This document shows, piece by piece, positions 54,715-63,055 of a stretch of DNA of 64,000 bases. Made by a program: the position numbers and the translations under genes. The notes under the pieces were generated by a model, which worked only from the letters and a program-made list of their open reading frames with translations, searched no databases and was not told where the DNA came from. Source of the DNA: Pseudomonas sp. R5-89-07 (lineage in GTDB: Bacteria > Pseudomonadota > Gammaproteobacteria > Pseudomonadales > Pseudomonadaceae); contig NZ_CP027727.1 of the NCBI RefSeq assembly GCF_003851685.1, forward strand, positions 3,348,001 to 3,412,000, read 5' to 3'. Each line of letters opens with the position of its first letter. The stretch's first letter is position 1.

Positions 54715-55191
54715 ATGAATGCCATCGACCTTCTCAAAGCCGACCATGAACGCGTCAAGGCCCTGCTGACCCAACTGAGCGAGTCCACCGAACGCGGGGT
54801 GAAAAAACGCACCGAGTTGCTGGCCAAGCTGGAGATGGAAATTACCCTGCACACCAAGCTGGAAGAGGAAATTCTCTACCCTGCTTTCAAGAAAGCCGGC
54901 GGCAAGGAACAGGAGATCATGTACCACGAAGCCAAGGAAGAGCACCGCACCGTCGATTCACTGGTGCTGCCCGACCTGAAACAGACCGACCCTTCATCCA
55001 CCGAGTTTTCCGGTCGCGTGAAAGTGGTTAAAGAGCTGCTGGAGCACCACATCGAGGAAGAGGAAAGCGAGATGTTTCCTCAAGCCAAGAAACTGTTGGG
55101 CAAGGCGCTGCTGGATGATCTGGGGGCCGAGATGGAAGCGATGAAAGCGGCCTATAAAAAGTCGATGGCGAGCAAGCCATTGGCCGCGTGA
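54715..55191 (+). CDS. Hemerythrin HHE domain protein
   Basis: A 158-aa four-helix protein. Metal-ligand positions appear in LLKADHERVKALL, ITLHTKLEEEILYPAF, MYHEAKEEHRTVDSL and LLEHHIEEEESEMFPQA, the standard HHE pattern for a non-haem di-iron centre. It may sense or detoxify oxygen, nitric oxide or peroxide. ATG 54715 follows GAGG; a longer frame from 54535 is not supported. The preceding genes (DUF4142, PfpI, PLDc_N) suggest a general-stress neighbourhood. Confidence 0.93.
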   Translation: MNAIDLLKADHERVKALLTQLSESTERGVKKRTELLAKLEMEITLHTKLEEEILYPAFKKAGGKEQEIMYHEAKEEHRTVDSLVLPDLKQTDPSSTEFSGRVKVVKELLEHHIEEEESEMFPQAKKLLGKALLDDLGAEMEAMKAAYKKSMASKPLAA

Positions 55192-55257
55192 TTCCCTCGC
55201 GACAGGCCTGCCATCAGGCCCTGTCGCGTTATCCTTCGCAAGGATCAGCCAGACCTT

Positions 55258-55803
55258 TTACGGTACCGGCAACCATTCGCCGAACGCGCCTCGCTCACTC
55301 AAGGGGCACCAGCCGAAATCCAGGTCAGGCGCCGCAGATACCTGCCGCCCTGCGGCTGTCGAAGCGGCGCCTCTCCAATCCAACACCCTCACGTTTCGCC
55401 AGCTCAGGGCAATCCCTGCGGCCTGGCTGTCGTCGGTGAGAATCCAGCGCGCGGCGGCGGCGGCCATGAAGGCTTCGATAGGTTCGTCACCGATTTGCGT
55501 ACTGTAGGATGAACCCAGCAGCCAGCGGCACACGTTCAAATGGTAGGTCCAGTCCAACGCTGGCCGGTTGCGATACGCCCAGGTCATGAAGCTGCGAAAC
55601 AGGTTCAAGCCTTCCGGTGGGTCGAGCTTGAGCAATGCAGGGCACACATCGAACAAGGTGTGCCAATGCGGCAGCAACCGCGCATCGAGGTGTACGAAAC
55701 AGCGGGCGTTACTCGGATAGTCCGGCAGCATCGGTTCCGCGAGCGGCCGTCGAGCGGCCTTGCTGACCAGGCGACCGGCGCTTGCAGGCAATAGGGAATT
55801 CAT
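55258..55803 (-). CDS. Hypothetical protein
   Basis: A 181-aa soluble protein (183 or so if the start is taken at 55812). It contains FVHLDARLLPHWHTLFDVCP, EGLNLFRSFMTWAYRNRPAL, DWTYHLNVCRWLLGSSYSTQ and WCPLSERGAFGEW. Many Trp, His and Cys residues are notable, but no CxxC pair. There is no signal peptide. I do not recognise the family; codon use fits the genome. It lies alone between the hemerythrin gene and DUF2946. Confidence 0.65.
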   Translation of the reverse strand: MNSLLPASAGRLVSKAARRPLAEPMLPDYPSNARCFVHLDARLLPHWHTLFDVCPALLKLDPPEGLNLFRSFMTWAYRNRPALDWTYHLNVCRWLLGSSYSTQIGDEPIEAFMAAAAARWILTDDSQAAGIALSWRNVRVLDWRGAASTAAGRQVSAAPDLDFGWCPLSERGAFGEWLPVP

Positions 55804-55865
55804 CAAACGCACTCACAATCGTGACGATAGGATGCCTCCCGGTTACGGGAAGCCCAGGGCACACG

Positions 55866-56246
55866 TCAGAATGTGGGGGAAGCGCGGGGATTGGCCGAAG
55901 GCCAGACATAACGTGGAGGCGCCTTGTTGCGTTGTTCATGGGCCACACGTGGGGTTTGCTTGAGGCTTAGCAGCCACGCCAGGCCAATCAGGAAGACGAT
56001 GGCGACAGTGACAGCACTGCACACCGGGCAGGCAAAGTAGTTCGAGATGTTACTGGACGACGGGTCAGCCAACCCTTTGTCGGAAACTGCCGGCTGGCCG
56101 CCGTCCACTGAACAGAACTGGCCGCCGATGCCATTGAGCTGTTGGCCCATCATCTGTCCGTGCCCCAACCCGCACACGAACAGGTTCACCAGTACGCAGA
56201 AGTACAGGGCCCAGGCGATCAGCGCACGGTCAGGGTGGCTCAATTT
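55866..56246 (-). CDS. DUF2946 family membrane protein
   Basis: A 126-aa protein with an N-terminal membrane segment (about residues 9-28) and a second one (about 80-100) around FACPVCSAVTVAIVFLIGLA. The lone CPVC pair and the loop with GQFC may bind metal. DUF2946 genes commonly sit beside copper and TonB-receptor genes. Here it is divergent from the Sco and PCuAC genes, supporting a copper link. ATG 56246 (MKLSHPDRAL) was chosen over the longer frame to 56276. Confidence 0.82.
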   Translation of the reverse strand, partial: KLSHPDRALIAWALYFCVLVNLFVCGLGHGQMMGQQLNGIGGQFCSVDGGQPAVSDKGLADPSSSNISNYFACPVCSAVTVAIVFLIGLAWLLSLKQTPRVAHEQRNKAPPRYVWPSANPRASPTF

Positions 56247-56428
56247 CATGGCGGCGACTCTACCACCGAGCCACAAAAGGATGAAGCGCAGCGCGCCCCT
56301 GTGGCAGAACGTCGCAGATTACGCAAGGTGGCCAGGGTTGGTAGACTCTTGACCCTTCTCGTTACTCCTTTTCAAAGCCGGGTGGGCCTCAGCACAGCCA
56401 TTCAGGCGTTTCACAGGATGCACAGTTG

Positions 56429-57037
56429 ATGAGTACGTTATTCACCCGCCGCAAAGTGCTGACCGGCATGGGCCTGTTGGGCCTGGGCAGCCTGCTGGGC
56501 GGCTGTGACTACAGCCCCAAGTTGAATTTCAAATATGGCAAGGACCTCAGCGACAAGATCATGGGGCGCACCTTCAAGCTCAAGAACACCGACGGCGAGA
56601 CTGTCACCCTGAGCTCGTACCGTGGCCTGATGCCCGTGGTGTTCTTCGGCTTCACCCAGTGCCCGGCGGTGTGCCCGACCACCCTGGCACGCGCCGCCCA
56701 GGCGAAAAAACTGATGGGCCGCGACGGTGAAATCATGCAGGTGGTGTTCATCACCCTGGACCCCGAGCGCGACACCCCCGAGATTCTCGACAAATACGTC
56801 AAGGCCTTCGACCCCAGCTTCGAAGCCCTCTACGGCACCCCGGAAGAAATCGCCGTGGCCGCCAAGGAGTTCGGGATCTTCTATGAAAAGATCCCCGCCG
56901 GCGACACCTACACCCTGTCCCACACCGCCACCAGTTTCGTGTTCGATACCCGTGGCAACCTGCGCCTTGGCTTGCAGGCGTCCCTTACCGCTAAAGAGTG
57001 CGCAGAAGACCTGCTCACCGTCATGGAGGTTTGCTAA
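56429..57037 (+). CDS. SCO1/SenC/PrrC-type copper-delivery protein
   Basis: A 202-aa thioredoxin-fold protein. The N-terminus has a twin-Arg FTRRKVLTGMGLLGLG and a lipobox LLGGC, so it is probably a lipoprotein. The copper site is CPAVCPTTLA (CxxxC), with the distant His in YTLSHTATSFVFD. Sco proteins deliver copper to the CuA centre of cytochrome c oxidase. Its stop overlaps the start of the PCuAC gene (TAATG). ATG 56429 was taken; TTG 56426 is in frame. Confidence 0.92.
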   Translation: MSTLFTRRKVLTGMGLLGLGSLLGGCDYSPKLNFKYGKDLSDKIMGRTFKLKNTDGETVTLSSYRGLMPVVFFGFTQCPAVCPTTLARAAQAKKLMGRDGEIMQVVFITLDPERDTPEILDKYVKAFDPSFEALYGTPEEIAVAAKEFGIFYEKIPAGDTYTLSHTATSFVFDTRGNLRLGLQASLTAKECAEDLLTVMEVC

Positions 57038-57519
57038 TGACTGCCGTTCAACACCTCAAGCGTTTCACCCTCGGCCTCACGCTGCTCGGTCTTGCCGCCC
57101 ACGCCAGCGCCCAGGTGCAAGTGACCGACGCCTGGGTGCGCGCCACCGTACCGGGCCAACCGTCCAGCGGCGCGTTCATGACCGTCACCGCCGACACCGA
57201 CAGCCAGTTGCTGCGCGTGGCGTCGCCGGTGGCCAAGGACGTGCAGATCCATGAAATGAGCATGAAAGACGACGTCATGCGCATGGGCCCGGTGAATGCG
57301 GTGGCCCTGCCCGCCGGCAAGCCCGTGACCCTCGACCCGAACGGCTACCACGTGATGCTGATGGGCCTGACCGGCCAGATCAAGGAAGGCGACCAGGTGC
57401 CGCTGACCCTCACGGTAAAAGACGCCAAGGGCGCAGAGCAAAGCATTGAAGTAAAGGCTGCTGCTCGGGGGCTGGATGGCATGGACCATAGCCACATGGA
57501 CCATAGCAAGATGCATTGA
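57037..57519 (+). CDS. PCuAC-type periplasmic copper chaperone
   Basis: A 160-aa secreted protein with a signal peptide cut after ASA (residue 25). The cupredoxin-like domain shows the H-M copper motif: IHEMSMKDDVMRMGPV followed by GYHVMLMGL. A His/Met tail MDHSHMDHSKMH gives a second metal site. PCuAC works with Sco in CuA assembly. It is translationally coupled to the sco gene by a TAATG overlap. A REPIN-type element follows. Confidence 0.93.
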   Translation: MTAVQHLKRFTLGLTLLGLAAHASAQVQVTDAWVRATVPGQPSSGAFMTVTADTDSQLLRVASPVAKDVQIHEMSMKDDVMRMGPVNAVALPAGKPVTLDPNGYHVMLMGLTGQIKEGDQVPLTLTVKDAKGAEQSIEVKAAARGLDGMDHSHMDHSKMH

Positions 57520-57538
57520 AGTCGAACTCGGCTAAAAA

Positions 57539-57627
57539 TGTGGGAGGGGGCTTGCCCCCGATGAGGGAGTATCAGCACATACATTCGTGACTGAGCCACC
57601 GCCATCGGGGGCAAGCCCCCTCCCACA
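57539..57627. repeat. REPIN-type extragenic palindrome, family a
   Basis: TGTGGGAGGGGGCTTGCCCC (then CGATG) and a near-perfect inverted partner, about 40 bp apart. It is the best-kept copy of this family in the window. Confidence 0.9.
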
Positions 57628-57676
57628 TGGGGAATACTTGTTATCCTGCCGCACCAGCCAACCTGGACGCGCGCCC

Positions 57677-58165
57677 ATGCCAATCGACCCCGCCTTCATC
57701 CTGCACCAGACCGAACACTGGCTGCTCAACCATCACCAGTCTACAAAACTGCCCGGCTACCTGATGCTGGGCGCCAAGGCACCGATTGCCTCCCTGGCCG
57801 ACATGCCCGACGCCGCACTGGCCGAACTGGGCGGCTTGCTCGCCCGAACCCAACGGGTAATGGAAACGCAGCTGCAGCCCAAGTGGCTGTATATCAGCCG
57901 CTACGGGCATATGCCGGGGTTCGCGCTGCACTTTCATTTGATCCCCGTCTATGACTGGGTGGAGCAAGCGTTCTGGCAAGACGAACGCTACCGCGCACTG
58001 CACAATTTCGGCTCGCAAACACTCGCCAGGGACCTGACCGATGGAGCCGAGCTGACGTTGTTTGTGTGGCGTGAGTTTGGCGAGAGTGATGCACCGCCGC
58101 AGATTCAGGGGCCCGGGGTGAAACAGGTGATTGAGCGATTGCGCACTGGTTTCGCAGATCAATAG
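57677..58165 (+). CDS. HIT-family protein
   Basis: A 162-aa protein of the histidine-triad hydrolase superfamily. The motif region is LHFHLIPVYDWVEQAF, a short HxH-x-x-P form, with MPGFALHF and PGYLMLGAKAPIASLADM upstream, as in diadenosine-tetraphosphate-type HIT proteins. It would hydrolyse dinucleotide polyphosphates or adenylate esters. ATG 57677 (MPIDPAFILHQTEHW) was chosen over the longer frame from 57587, which lies in the REPIN-type element. Confidence 0.85.
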   Translation: MPIDPAFILHQTEHWLLNHHQSTKLPGYLMLGAKAPIASLADMPDAALAELGGLLARTQRVMETQLQPKWLYISRYGHMPGFALHFHLIPVYDWVEQAFWQDERYRALHNFGSQTLARDLTDGAELTLFVWREFGESDAPPQIQGPGVKQVIERLRTGFADQ

Positions 58166-58262
58166 AAATTGTTTGAAGGCATATCCACGCACGGTTACAA
58201 GTCTTTCTGGCAACTTCCCAATGGGCGGATACAGTTCAGAAAAGACCTTTGGATATGGCTGC

Positions 58263-59084
58263 ATGAAACGCAAAGTTCGAATTCTGATTCTATGTAAAAC
58301 CTACCCTTCACCAAGCGCTAAATACGCCGAAACGTCCTGTGTGGCAGGGATGGACGAGCACGGCAATCTTATACGACTTTATCCAGTACCTTTTCGCCTG
58401 ATCACCGGTGAACAACGGTTCGCCAAATGGCAATGGATTGAAGCAACTATTGAGCGAAGCCCGGCAGACCGCAGACCAGAAAGCCATAAGATCGGCGTGG
58501 ACAGCATCTGCGTGGGTAGTGTCTTGCCCGCTGGAGACTGGCACGAACGAATGAGACTGCTGGAAAAACTGACCGTTTATGAGAGCTTTGACGCGCTGGA
58601 AAGAGCAAGGATCAACTACAACGTTACGCTAGGTCTGGTAAGACCTGCACGTATTGTTGCATTGCGCATCAAGAAGTCAGCCTCCGCAGACTGGACACTT
58701 GATGAGATTGAAAAGCTGCAATCAATGCAACGCCAATACTCTTTGTTTGAAGAGCGGGATCACGCCAGCATAAAGCGCTTGGAGAAAGTGCCATTTGACT
58801 TTCACTACGTCTACGAATGCATGTCTGGCGGGGTGCTGAAATCTCATACCCATAAAATTGTCGACTGGGAAGCTAGCCAGCTCTATAGAAACGTGCATCG
58901 CAAATATGGTGCGTCAGGATGGGAGGCGCCATTGCGTCAAAAACTCGAAATCGATCTACCCGCCAGGGACCTGATGCTTCTCATGGGCACCATCCATCGT
59001 TTTCCTGGCCAATGGCTAATTGTCAGCTTGATCTACCCTCCTAAGCGACTCAATGAAGGGCATCCGCAGATAGCGTTGTTCTGA
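58263..59084 (+). CDS. Hypothetical protein paired with DUF488
   Basis: A 273-aa protein that starts MKRKVRILILCKTYPSPSAK. It has patterns such as ETSCVAGMDEHGNLIRLYPV, PFRLITGEQRFAKWQWIEAT, FDFHYVYECMSGGVLKSHTH and KIVDWEASQLYRNV. No signal peptide, no membrane segment. I do not recognise a family; the basic and aromatic content would suit nucleic-acid binding. Base composition is clearly less GC-rich than the neighbourhood. Its 3' end overlaps the end of the convergent DUF488 gene by 52 bp. ATG 58263 is chosen; 58221 is in frame. Confidence 0.65.
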   Translation: MKRKVRILILCKTYPSPSAKYAETSCVAGMDEHGNLIRLYPVPFRLITGEQRFAKWQWIEATIERSPADRRPESHKIGVDSICVGSVLPAGDWHERMRLLEKLTVYESFDALERARINYNVTLGLVRPARIVALRIKKSASADWTLDEIEKLQSMQRQYSLFEERDHASIKRLEKVPFDFHYVYECMSGGVLKSHTHKIVDWEASQLYRNVHRKYGASGWEAPLRQKLEIDLPARDLMLLMGTIHRFPGQWLIVSLIYPPKRLNEGHPQIALF

Positions 59085-59515
59085 GAGAGGTGTCGAGTTT
59101 GTAGCGAGGCAACTACTTCCTGGGCTGCTTCAGCAATCAGGCTACGATGGCAGAAGTTTGCGTCGGCTTCGTAGCAGACCATGCAAATACGTTGTACGGC
59201 GGCTTTGGAAACCAGCGAGTTCAACACATCGCCTTGCGTTCGGATATAAGCCCGAAAGTCCCGCGCATAGGTCGACCAATTGCCGTCTTCCTTGTACTGC
59301 TTGCGTATGGGTTTCGGGCAACCGAGTGGTCGGCTATGTTCATAGCCGATTCCATGCACAGCCAGACACTGGGCAAAGGCATTTTTGGAAAAACCTTTTT
59401 TACGCGACAACGGGTATTCACGTACATCAAGCACCTTGTCGATACCGGCGTGTTTGAGCTGCGCGATAAACGCGTCGATAGACAGCCCTTCGTAGCCAGC
59501 GGTGTAGAGGTTCAT
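59033..59515 (-). CDS. DUF488 family protein
   Basis: A 160-aa DUF488 protein. The conserved N-terminus NLYTAGYEGLSIDAFIAQLK, then VLDVREYPLSRKKGFSKNAF and MVCYEADANFCHRSLIAEAA fit the family, which often has Cys and His in the C-terminal part (C-x4-D-x2-x-C-H-R). AGGAGAA lies 7 nt before ATG 59515. It is convergent with, and overlaps, the unknown gene at 58263. DUF488 proteins have no established role; the lower GC of both genes suggests a small acquired module. Confidence 0.88.
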   Translation of the reverse strand: MNLYTAGYEGLSIDAFIAQLKHAGIDKVLDVREYPLSRKKGFSKNAFAQCLAVHGIGYEHSRPLGCPKPIRKQYKEDGNWSTYARDFRAYIRTQGDVLNSLVSKAAVQRICMVCYEADANFCHRSLIAEAAQEVVASLQTRHLSQNNAICGCPSLSRLGG

Positions 59516-59621
59516 GCGGATTCTCCTGGGGCCTCCCGGCGTAATCGAACGGTAAAAAGCGCCGGGACTATAACACTGGCGCGGGTTCCAAGGCTCTGCG
59601 AGTGACAGGCGGAGCGGGCAA

Positions 59622-60134
59622 TTACGTAACAAGGCACTCACTCTGGCTGCCTGCCGCACCAGAATCCCAAGCAAGCTTTTTCACCATAGTCACACATGCC
59701 AACACCAATCCCGCTGGCGAGCGATACACTGCCTGCTCATGCCCCACATACCCGCACGCTTGATAAAAGCTCACCGCGTTCAACGTCGAATCCAGCACCA
59801 CTTGCGCAACGGCATGCTGCCGCGCGACGTCTTCAAGATGGTCAAGCATCGCCTTGCCATAACCGCGCCCGGCAAATGCGGACCGTACGAATAACGCCCC
59901 GATTTCGTTGTTGGCAAGATCGAGCATGCCGCTGATAACGGCTTCACCGTTCACCCATCCGATGTAGAACAGTTTTTCCATCAATACGCTGTAACCGTCG
60001 CTTGCGCAGCCCCGGGTCCAGAGCGCCATTTGCTCAGCGCTGTAGGCGCCAATGCACTGACTGCGAATGGCTTCGCGGCGAATCTCGAACGCCTCGTCAG
60101 CGTCGGCTGGTGTGGCGCGTTTTATCCTAAGCAC
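59622..60134 (-). CDS. GNAT-family N-acetyltransferase
   Basis: A 170-aa acetyltransferase. VLRIKRATPADADEAFEIRR starts the fold; the acetyl-CoA motif is NEIGALFVRSAFAGRGYGKA followed by MLDHLEDVARQHAVAQVVLD and NAVSFYQACGYV. The start is taken as GTG 60134, which has a GAGAGGGA site 9 nt upstream; TTG 60152 would be weaker. Substrate unknown. The gene stands alone between the DUF488 and lipoprotein genes. Confidence 0.87.
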   Translation of the reverse strand: MLRIKRATPADADEAFEIRREAIRSQCIGAYSAEQMALWTRGCASDGYSVLMEKLFYIGWVNGEAVISGMLDLANNEIGALFVRSAFAGRGYGKAMLDHLEDVARQHAVAQVVLDSTLNAVSFYQACGYVGHEQAVYRSPAGLVLACVTMVKKLAWDSGAAGSQSECLVT

Positions 60135-60310
60135 AGCACTGTCCCTCTCCAAGATTTCAAACTGCCATTAGCCCATTTGTGCTAATCGACCCACCCCTTC
60201 TCCAACGCTATATTCCCCCGCACCTCCAACGCTCAGCCAACACCCGTATTCAGCGCGTGCGGCACCGTTGCGCGTCGGAAAAACCCTCACAACCCCAAGG
60301 AAGAAGCACC

Positions 60311-60649
60311 ATGAAACTCCACTCCTCTGCTACTCGTGTTGTCCTGCTCGGCGCCTTGATCATCGGCGTCGCCGGCTGCAGCAATATCAAACCCACCGAA
60401 GATCGTCTCAAGACGCTGTCGGAAACCAATCTGGGTGAGCCGGTGAAGCGTATCTCCAATGTGCGAAGTGATTCCATGACCACCTACTACATAGCCAGCA
60501 CCGCGTCCGGTGACTACAACTGTGTGATCTCCAGTGGGGTGGGTGGTGGACTGATGGCAATCGGAAGCTTTGGCCTCGTAAAACCCAACGCCATGTGCCA
60601 ACCCAAGGGAGCGCGGGGCAACCAGTTGATGCCACCGTTCATGCAGTAA
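60311..60649 (+). CDS. Small lipoprotein
   Basis: A 112-aa protein with a signal peptide and a lipobox GVAGC (Cys at residue 23). The mature part, NIKPTEDRLKTLSETNLGEP then ISNVRSDSMTTYYIASTASG, has two further Cys and ends MPPFMQ. No clear domain is visible. AAGGAAGAAG precedes ATG 60311. Its 3' end overlaps the tail of the convergent hybrid kinase gene by 11 bp. Confidence 0.85.
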   Translation: MKLHSSATRVVLLGALIIGVAGCSNIKPTEDRLKTLSETNLGEPVKRISNVRSDSMTTYYIASTASGDYNCVISSGVGGGLMAIGSFGLVKPNAMCQPKGARGNQLMPPFMQ

Positions 60650-62252
60650 TTTTTTTCCGACCGAGCTCACGCAAGGTGCCACGCAGTTCCGCAGGGCGTA
60701 ACGGTTTGGACAAGATGGCGATCTGACGGTCGTGCAACGCGGCCTGGATTTTCTCCACGTCATGCCCGGTAAGGATCAGCGCCGGCACCGCCCAGCCGCG
60801 CTGCCGGCGCAGGTGGTCGATGCATTCGATACCGGTGGCGTGATTGCCCAGGTCATAGTCGGCGACGATGATGTCGCAGTCACTAACCAGGTCATGTCCT
60901 GATGATTCTGCCTGCACTTGGCAGCCCCAGCGTTCCAGCAAGGCCTGGGTGGCGAGCAGTACGTTGTGGTCATCTTCCACCAGGCAGACTTTCAAACCCG
61001 TCAGCAGCCCGGCCTGGCGCGCCTCATCGCGTGGGGCCGGCTGACGTGGGGCGCAGGTTGGCGTCAGGCCGTACAGGCTGACCGAAGTGCCGTGCCCCAC
61101 CCGCGAGCGCAGGCTTGCCTGCAGGCCCATCAACTGTCCCAGGCGCTTGACGATCGACAGCCCCAGGCCCACACCTTCGACGTCTTTGTCGCGCACGTGG
61201 CGCACCCGATAAAACTCTTCGAAGACCTTTGACAGATGCTCCTCGGCAATTCCCCGCCCACGGTCGTGAATCTCCACCGCCAAATCGCCGCCACGTCTGC
61301 GCACGCCGATCAACACCGGCCGTTGCGCGCCGTACTTGAAACAATTGGACAGCACGTTTTGCACCATGGTCGCCAGCAACGCCGGATCAACCCGCACCCA
61401 GTGCGCGCACGGACGCAAGTGCAAGTGCACCCCGGCCCAGCGCGCCGCCTCGGCGTTCTGGCGCACCAGGTCGGCGAGGAACTCACCCAGGTCGATCACC
61501 TGGTACTTGGGCAGCAGCCGACCGTTATCGAGGGTGTAGAGGTCAAGGATCGAGCGGAACAGCTGCGACACGTTGAGCAACGAACGGTCGATATTGTCCA
61601 CCAATCGCCGCTCTTCATCGCCCAGCCGGGCTTCGCGCAGGCAGGCGGTGAACAGGCCGATGGAGTGAATCGGCTGGCGCAGGTCATGGCTGGCCTGGGC
61701 CAGGAAGCGGGACTTTTCCAGGTTGGCGGCGATGGCTTCTTCGGAGGCCTTGCGCGTACGCTCCAGCAGAATATGCGCATAGACCGGGATCACGGTGCTG
61801 GTGATCATCAACATCAGCACCATGAACGGTTGCGCCTGCCACAACGGCGTAAGCCGGTACACCACCAGCAGCGCCAGCAACGCCAGCCCGGTGGCAATCG
61901 CCAGGTAACGGGAGCCGTAGCGCATGCCATTGCCCAGGTTGACCCACACCATCACCGCATACAGCGGCAGCGCCGCTTCACCGCCCACTACCAGGCCGAA
62001 CGAGGTGCCGGTGTAGTCATGCAGCATGCCGAAGATCCGCCGCGCCGGGTAATGCCCCGGCCAGCGCGCGATCACCTGACGCAGTACGATAGACACCAGC
62101 AGGAACACGACGATGTACACCATCACTGGCAGATAGGTGCCCAGCGAATGCCCGGGCAAAAAACCCAGCACGCTTATATACACAATGGCGATAGTTGCCA
62201 CCACGATGCGCAGGTTAGCCTGGTCGAGTTCGGAGCTAGTTTCAACACTCAT
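60639..62252 (-). CDS. Hybrid sensor histidine kinase, membrane-bound
   Basis: A 537-aa protein. The first 165 or so residues hold about six membrane segments. The HisKA domain has ASHDLRQPIHSIGLFTACLR as phospho-acceptor, followed by an HATPase domain (QNVLSNCFKYG, DRGRGIAEEHLSKVFEEFYR, GVGLGLSIVKRLGQL) and a C-terminal receiver with Asp in IIVADYDLG. The start ATG at 62252 follows AAGGA; ATG 62258 is too close to it. It is divergent from the LuxR-type regulator at 62332, its probable partner. It resembles the hybrid kinases that work with AgmR/ErbR-type regulators. Confidence 0.88.
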   Translation of the reverse strand: MSVETSSELDQANLRIVVATIAIVYISVLGFLPGHSLGTYLPVMVYIVVFLLVSIVLRQVIARWPGHYPARRIFGMLHDYTGTSFGLVVGGEAALPLYAVMVWVNLGNGMRYGSRYLAIATGLALLALLVVYRLTPLWQAQPFMVLMLMITSTVIPVYAHILLERTRKASEEAIAANLEKSRFLAQASHDLRQPIHSIGLFTACLREARLGDEERRLVDNIDRSLLNVSQLFRSILDLYTLDNGRLLPKYQVIDLGEFLADLVRQNAEAARWAGVHLHLRPCAHWVRVDPALLATMVQNVLSNCFKYGAQRPVLIGVRRRGGDLAVEIHDRGRGIAEEHLSKVFEEFYRVRHVRDKDVEGVGLGLSIVKRLGQLMGLQASLRSRVGHGTSVSLYGLTPTCAPRQPAPRDEARQAGLLTGLKVCLVEDDHNVLLATQALLERWGCQVQAESSGHDLVSDCDIIVADYDLGNHATGIECIDHLRRQRGWAVPALILTGHDVEKIQAALHDRQIAILSKPLRPAELRGTLRELGRKKITA

Positions 62253-62331
62253 AGTCATATCCTTGACATGCCCTTTGTGGGCGCGGGGGTAAAGTAACAT
62301 GCCTCAGCACAGCCCCAGGAAGGAGCCCAGC

Positions 62332-62934
62332 ATGACCGGCCGGATTATTATCGCCGACGACCATCCGATGTTTCGCGAGGGCATGGCGCGCACCGTGCAG
62401 CGCCTGCTACCCGAGGCCGTGGTACAGGAAGCCGGCGACCTGGATGCGGTGCACCAGTTGCTGGCTGACTGCGACGATATCGACACGCTGATCCTCGACT
62501 TGCGCTTTCCCGGCCTGACCAGCATGAGCCAGCTCGCCGACCTGCGCCGGCAACTGCGGCGTACCACGCTGGTGGTGGTGTCGATGGTGGATGACCCGGC
62601 GCTGATCGAACAGGTCATGGCCCTGGGCGTCGACGGTTTTATCGGCAAGAACATTGCTCCCGATGAAATCGGCCTGGCACTGCTGGCGATCCGAGACGGC
62701 GAAGTGCTGGTCAAGTTCGCGCCATCAGGCCTGTTGCCCCTCGACACCCACACGCTTACTGCCCGCCAGCGAGACGTATTACGCCTGATCGCCCAGGGCA
62801 AGACCAACAAGGAAATCGCGAAGGCCCTGGCAATCTCGCCGTTTACCGTGCGCATTCATGTGTCGTCGTTGCTGCGCAGTTTGAAGGTGCCGTCGCGGGC
62901 AGCGGCAGCGGTGAAGTATTCCGGAGCGCTCTGA
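62332..62934 (+). CDS. LuxR/NarL-family response regulator
   Basis: A 200-aa regulator with a receiver domain ([14 protein letters not shown], phospho-Asp in [10 protein letters not shown], Lys in GKNIAPDE) and a C-terminal LuxR helix-turn-helix ([40 protein letters not shown]). GGAAGGAG precedes ATG 62332; the frame extends to 62299 without a better start. It is divergent from a hybrid kinase gene and upstream of a flavin monooxygenase gene, which may be a target. Confidence 0.92.
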   Translation: MTGRIIIADDHPMFREGMARTVQRLLPEAVVQEAGDLDAVHQLLADCDDIDTLILDLRFPGLTSMSQLADLRRQLRRTTLVVVSMVDDPALIEQVMALGVDGFIGKNIAPDEIGLALLAIRDGEVLVKFAPSGLLPLDTHTLTARQRDVLRLIAQGKTNKEIAKALAISPFTVRIHVSSLLRSLKVPSRAAAAVKYSGAL

Positions 62935-63055
62935 CGCTGCATCCGATATTTATGCTCACTCCCAAGCTTAATAATATTTTATTAAAAACCACCCTCCCCC
63001 TAGCCTTGAAGCCATGCCCACGTTGAATCCAACTGCATGACGCAAGGACAAACAC

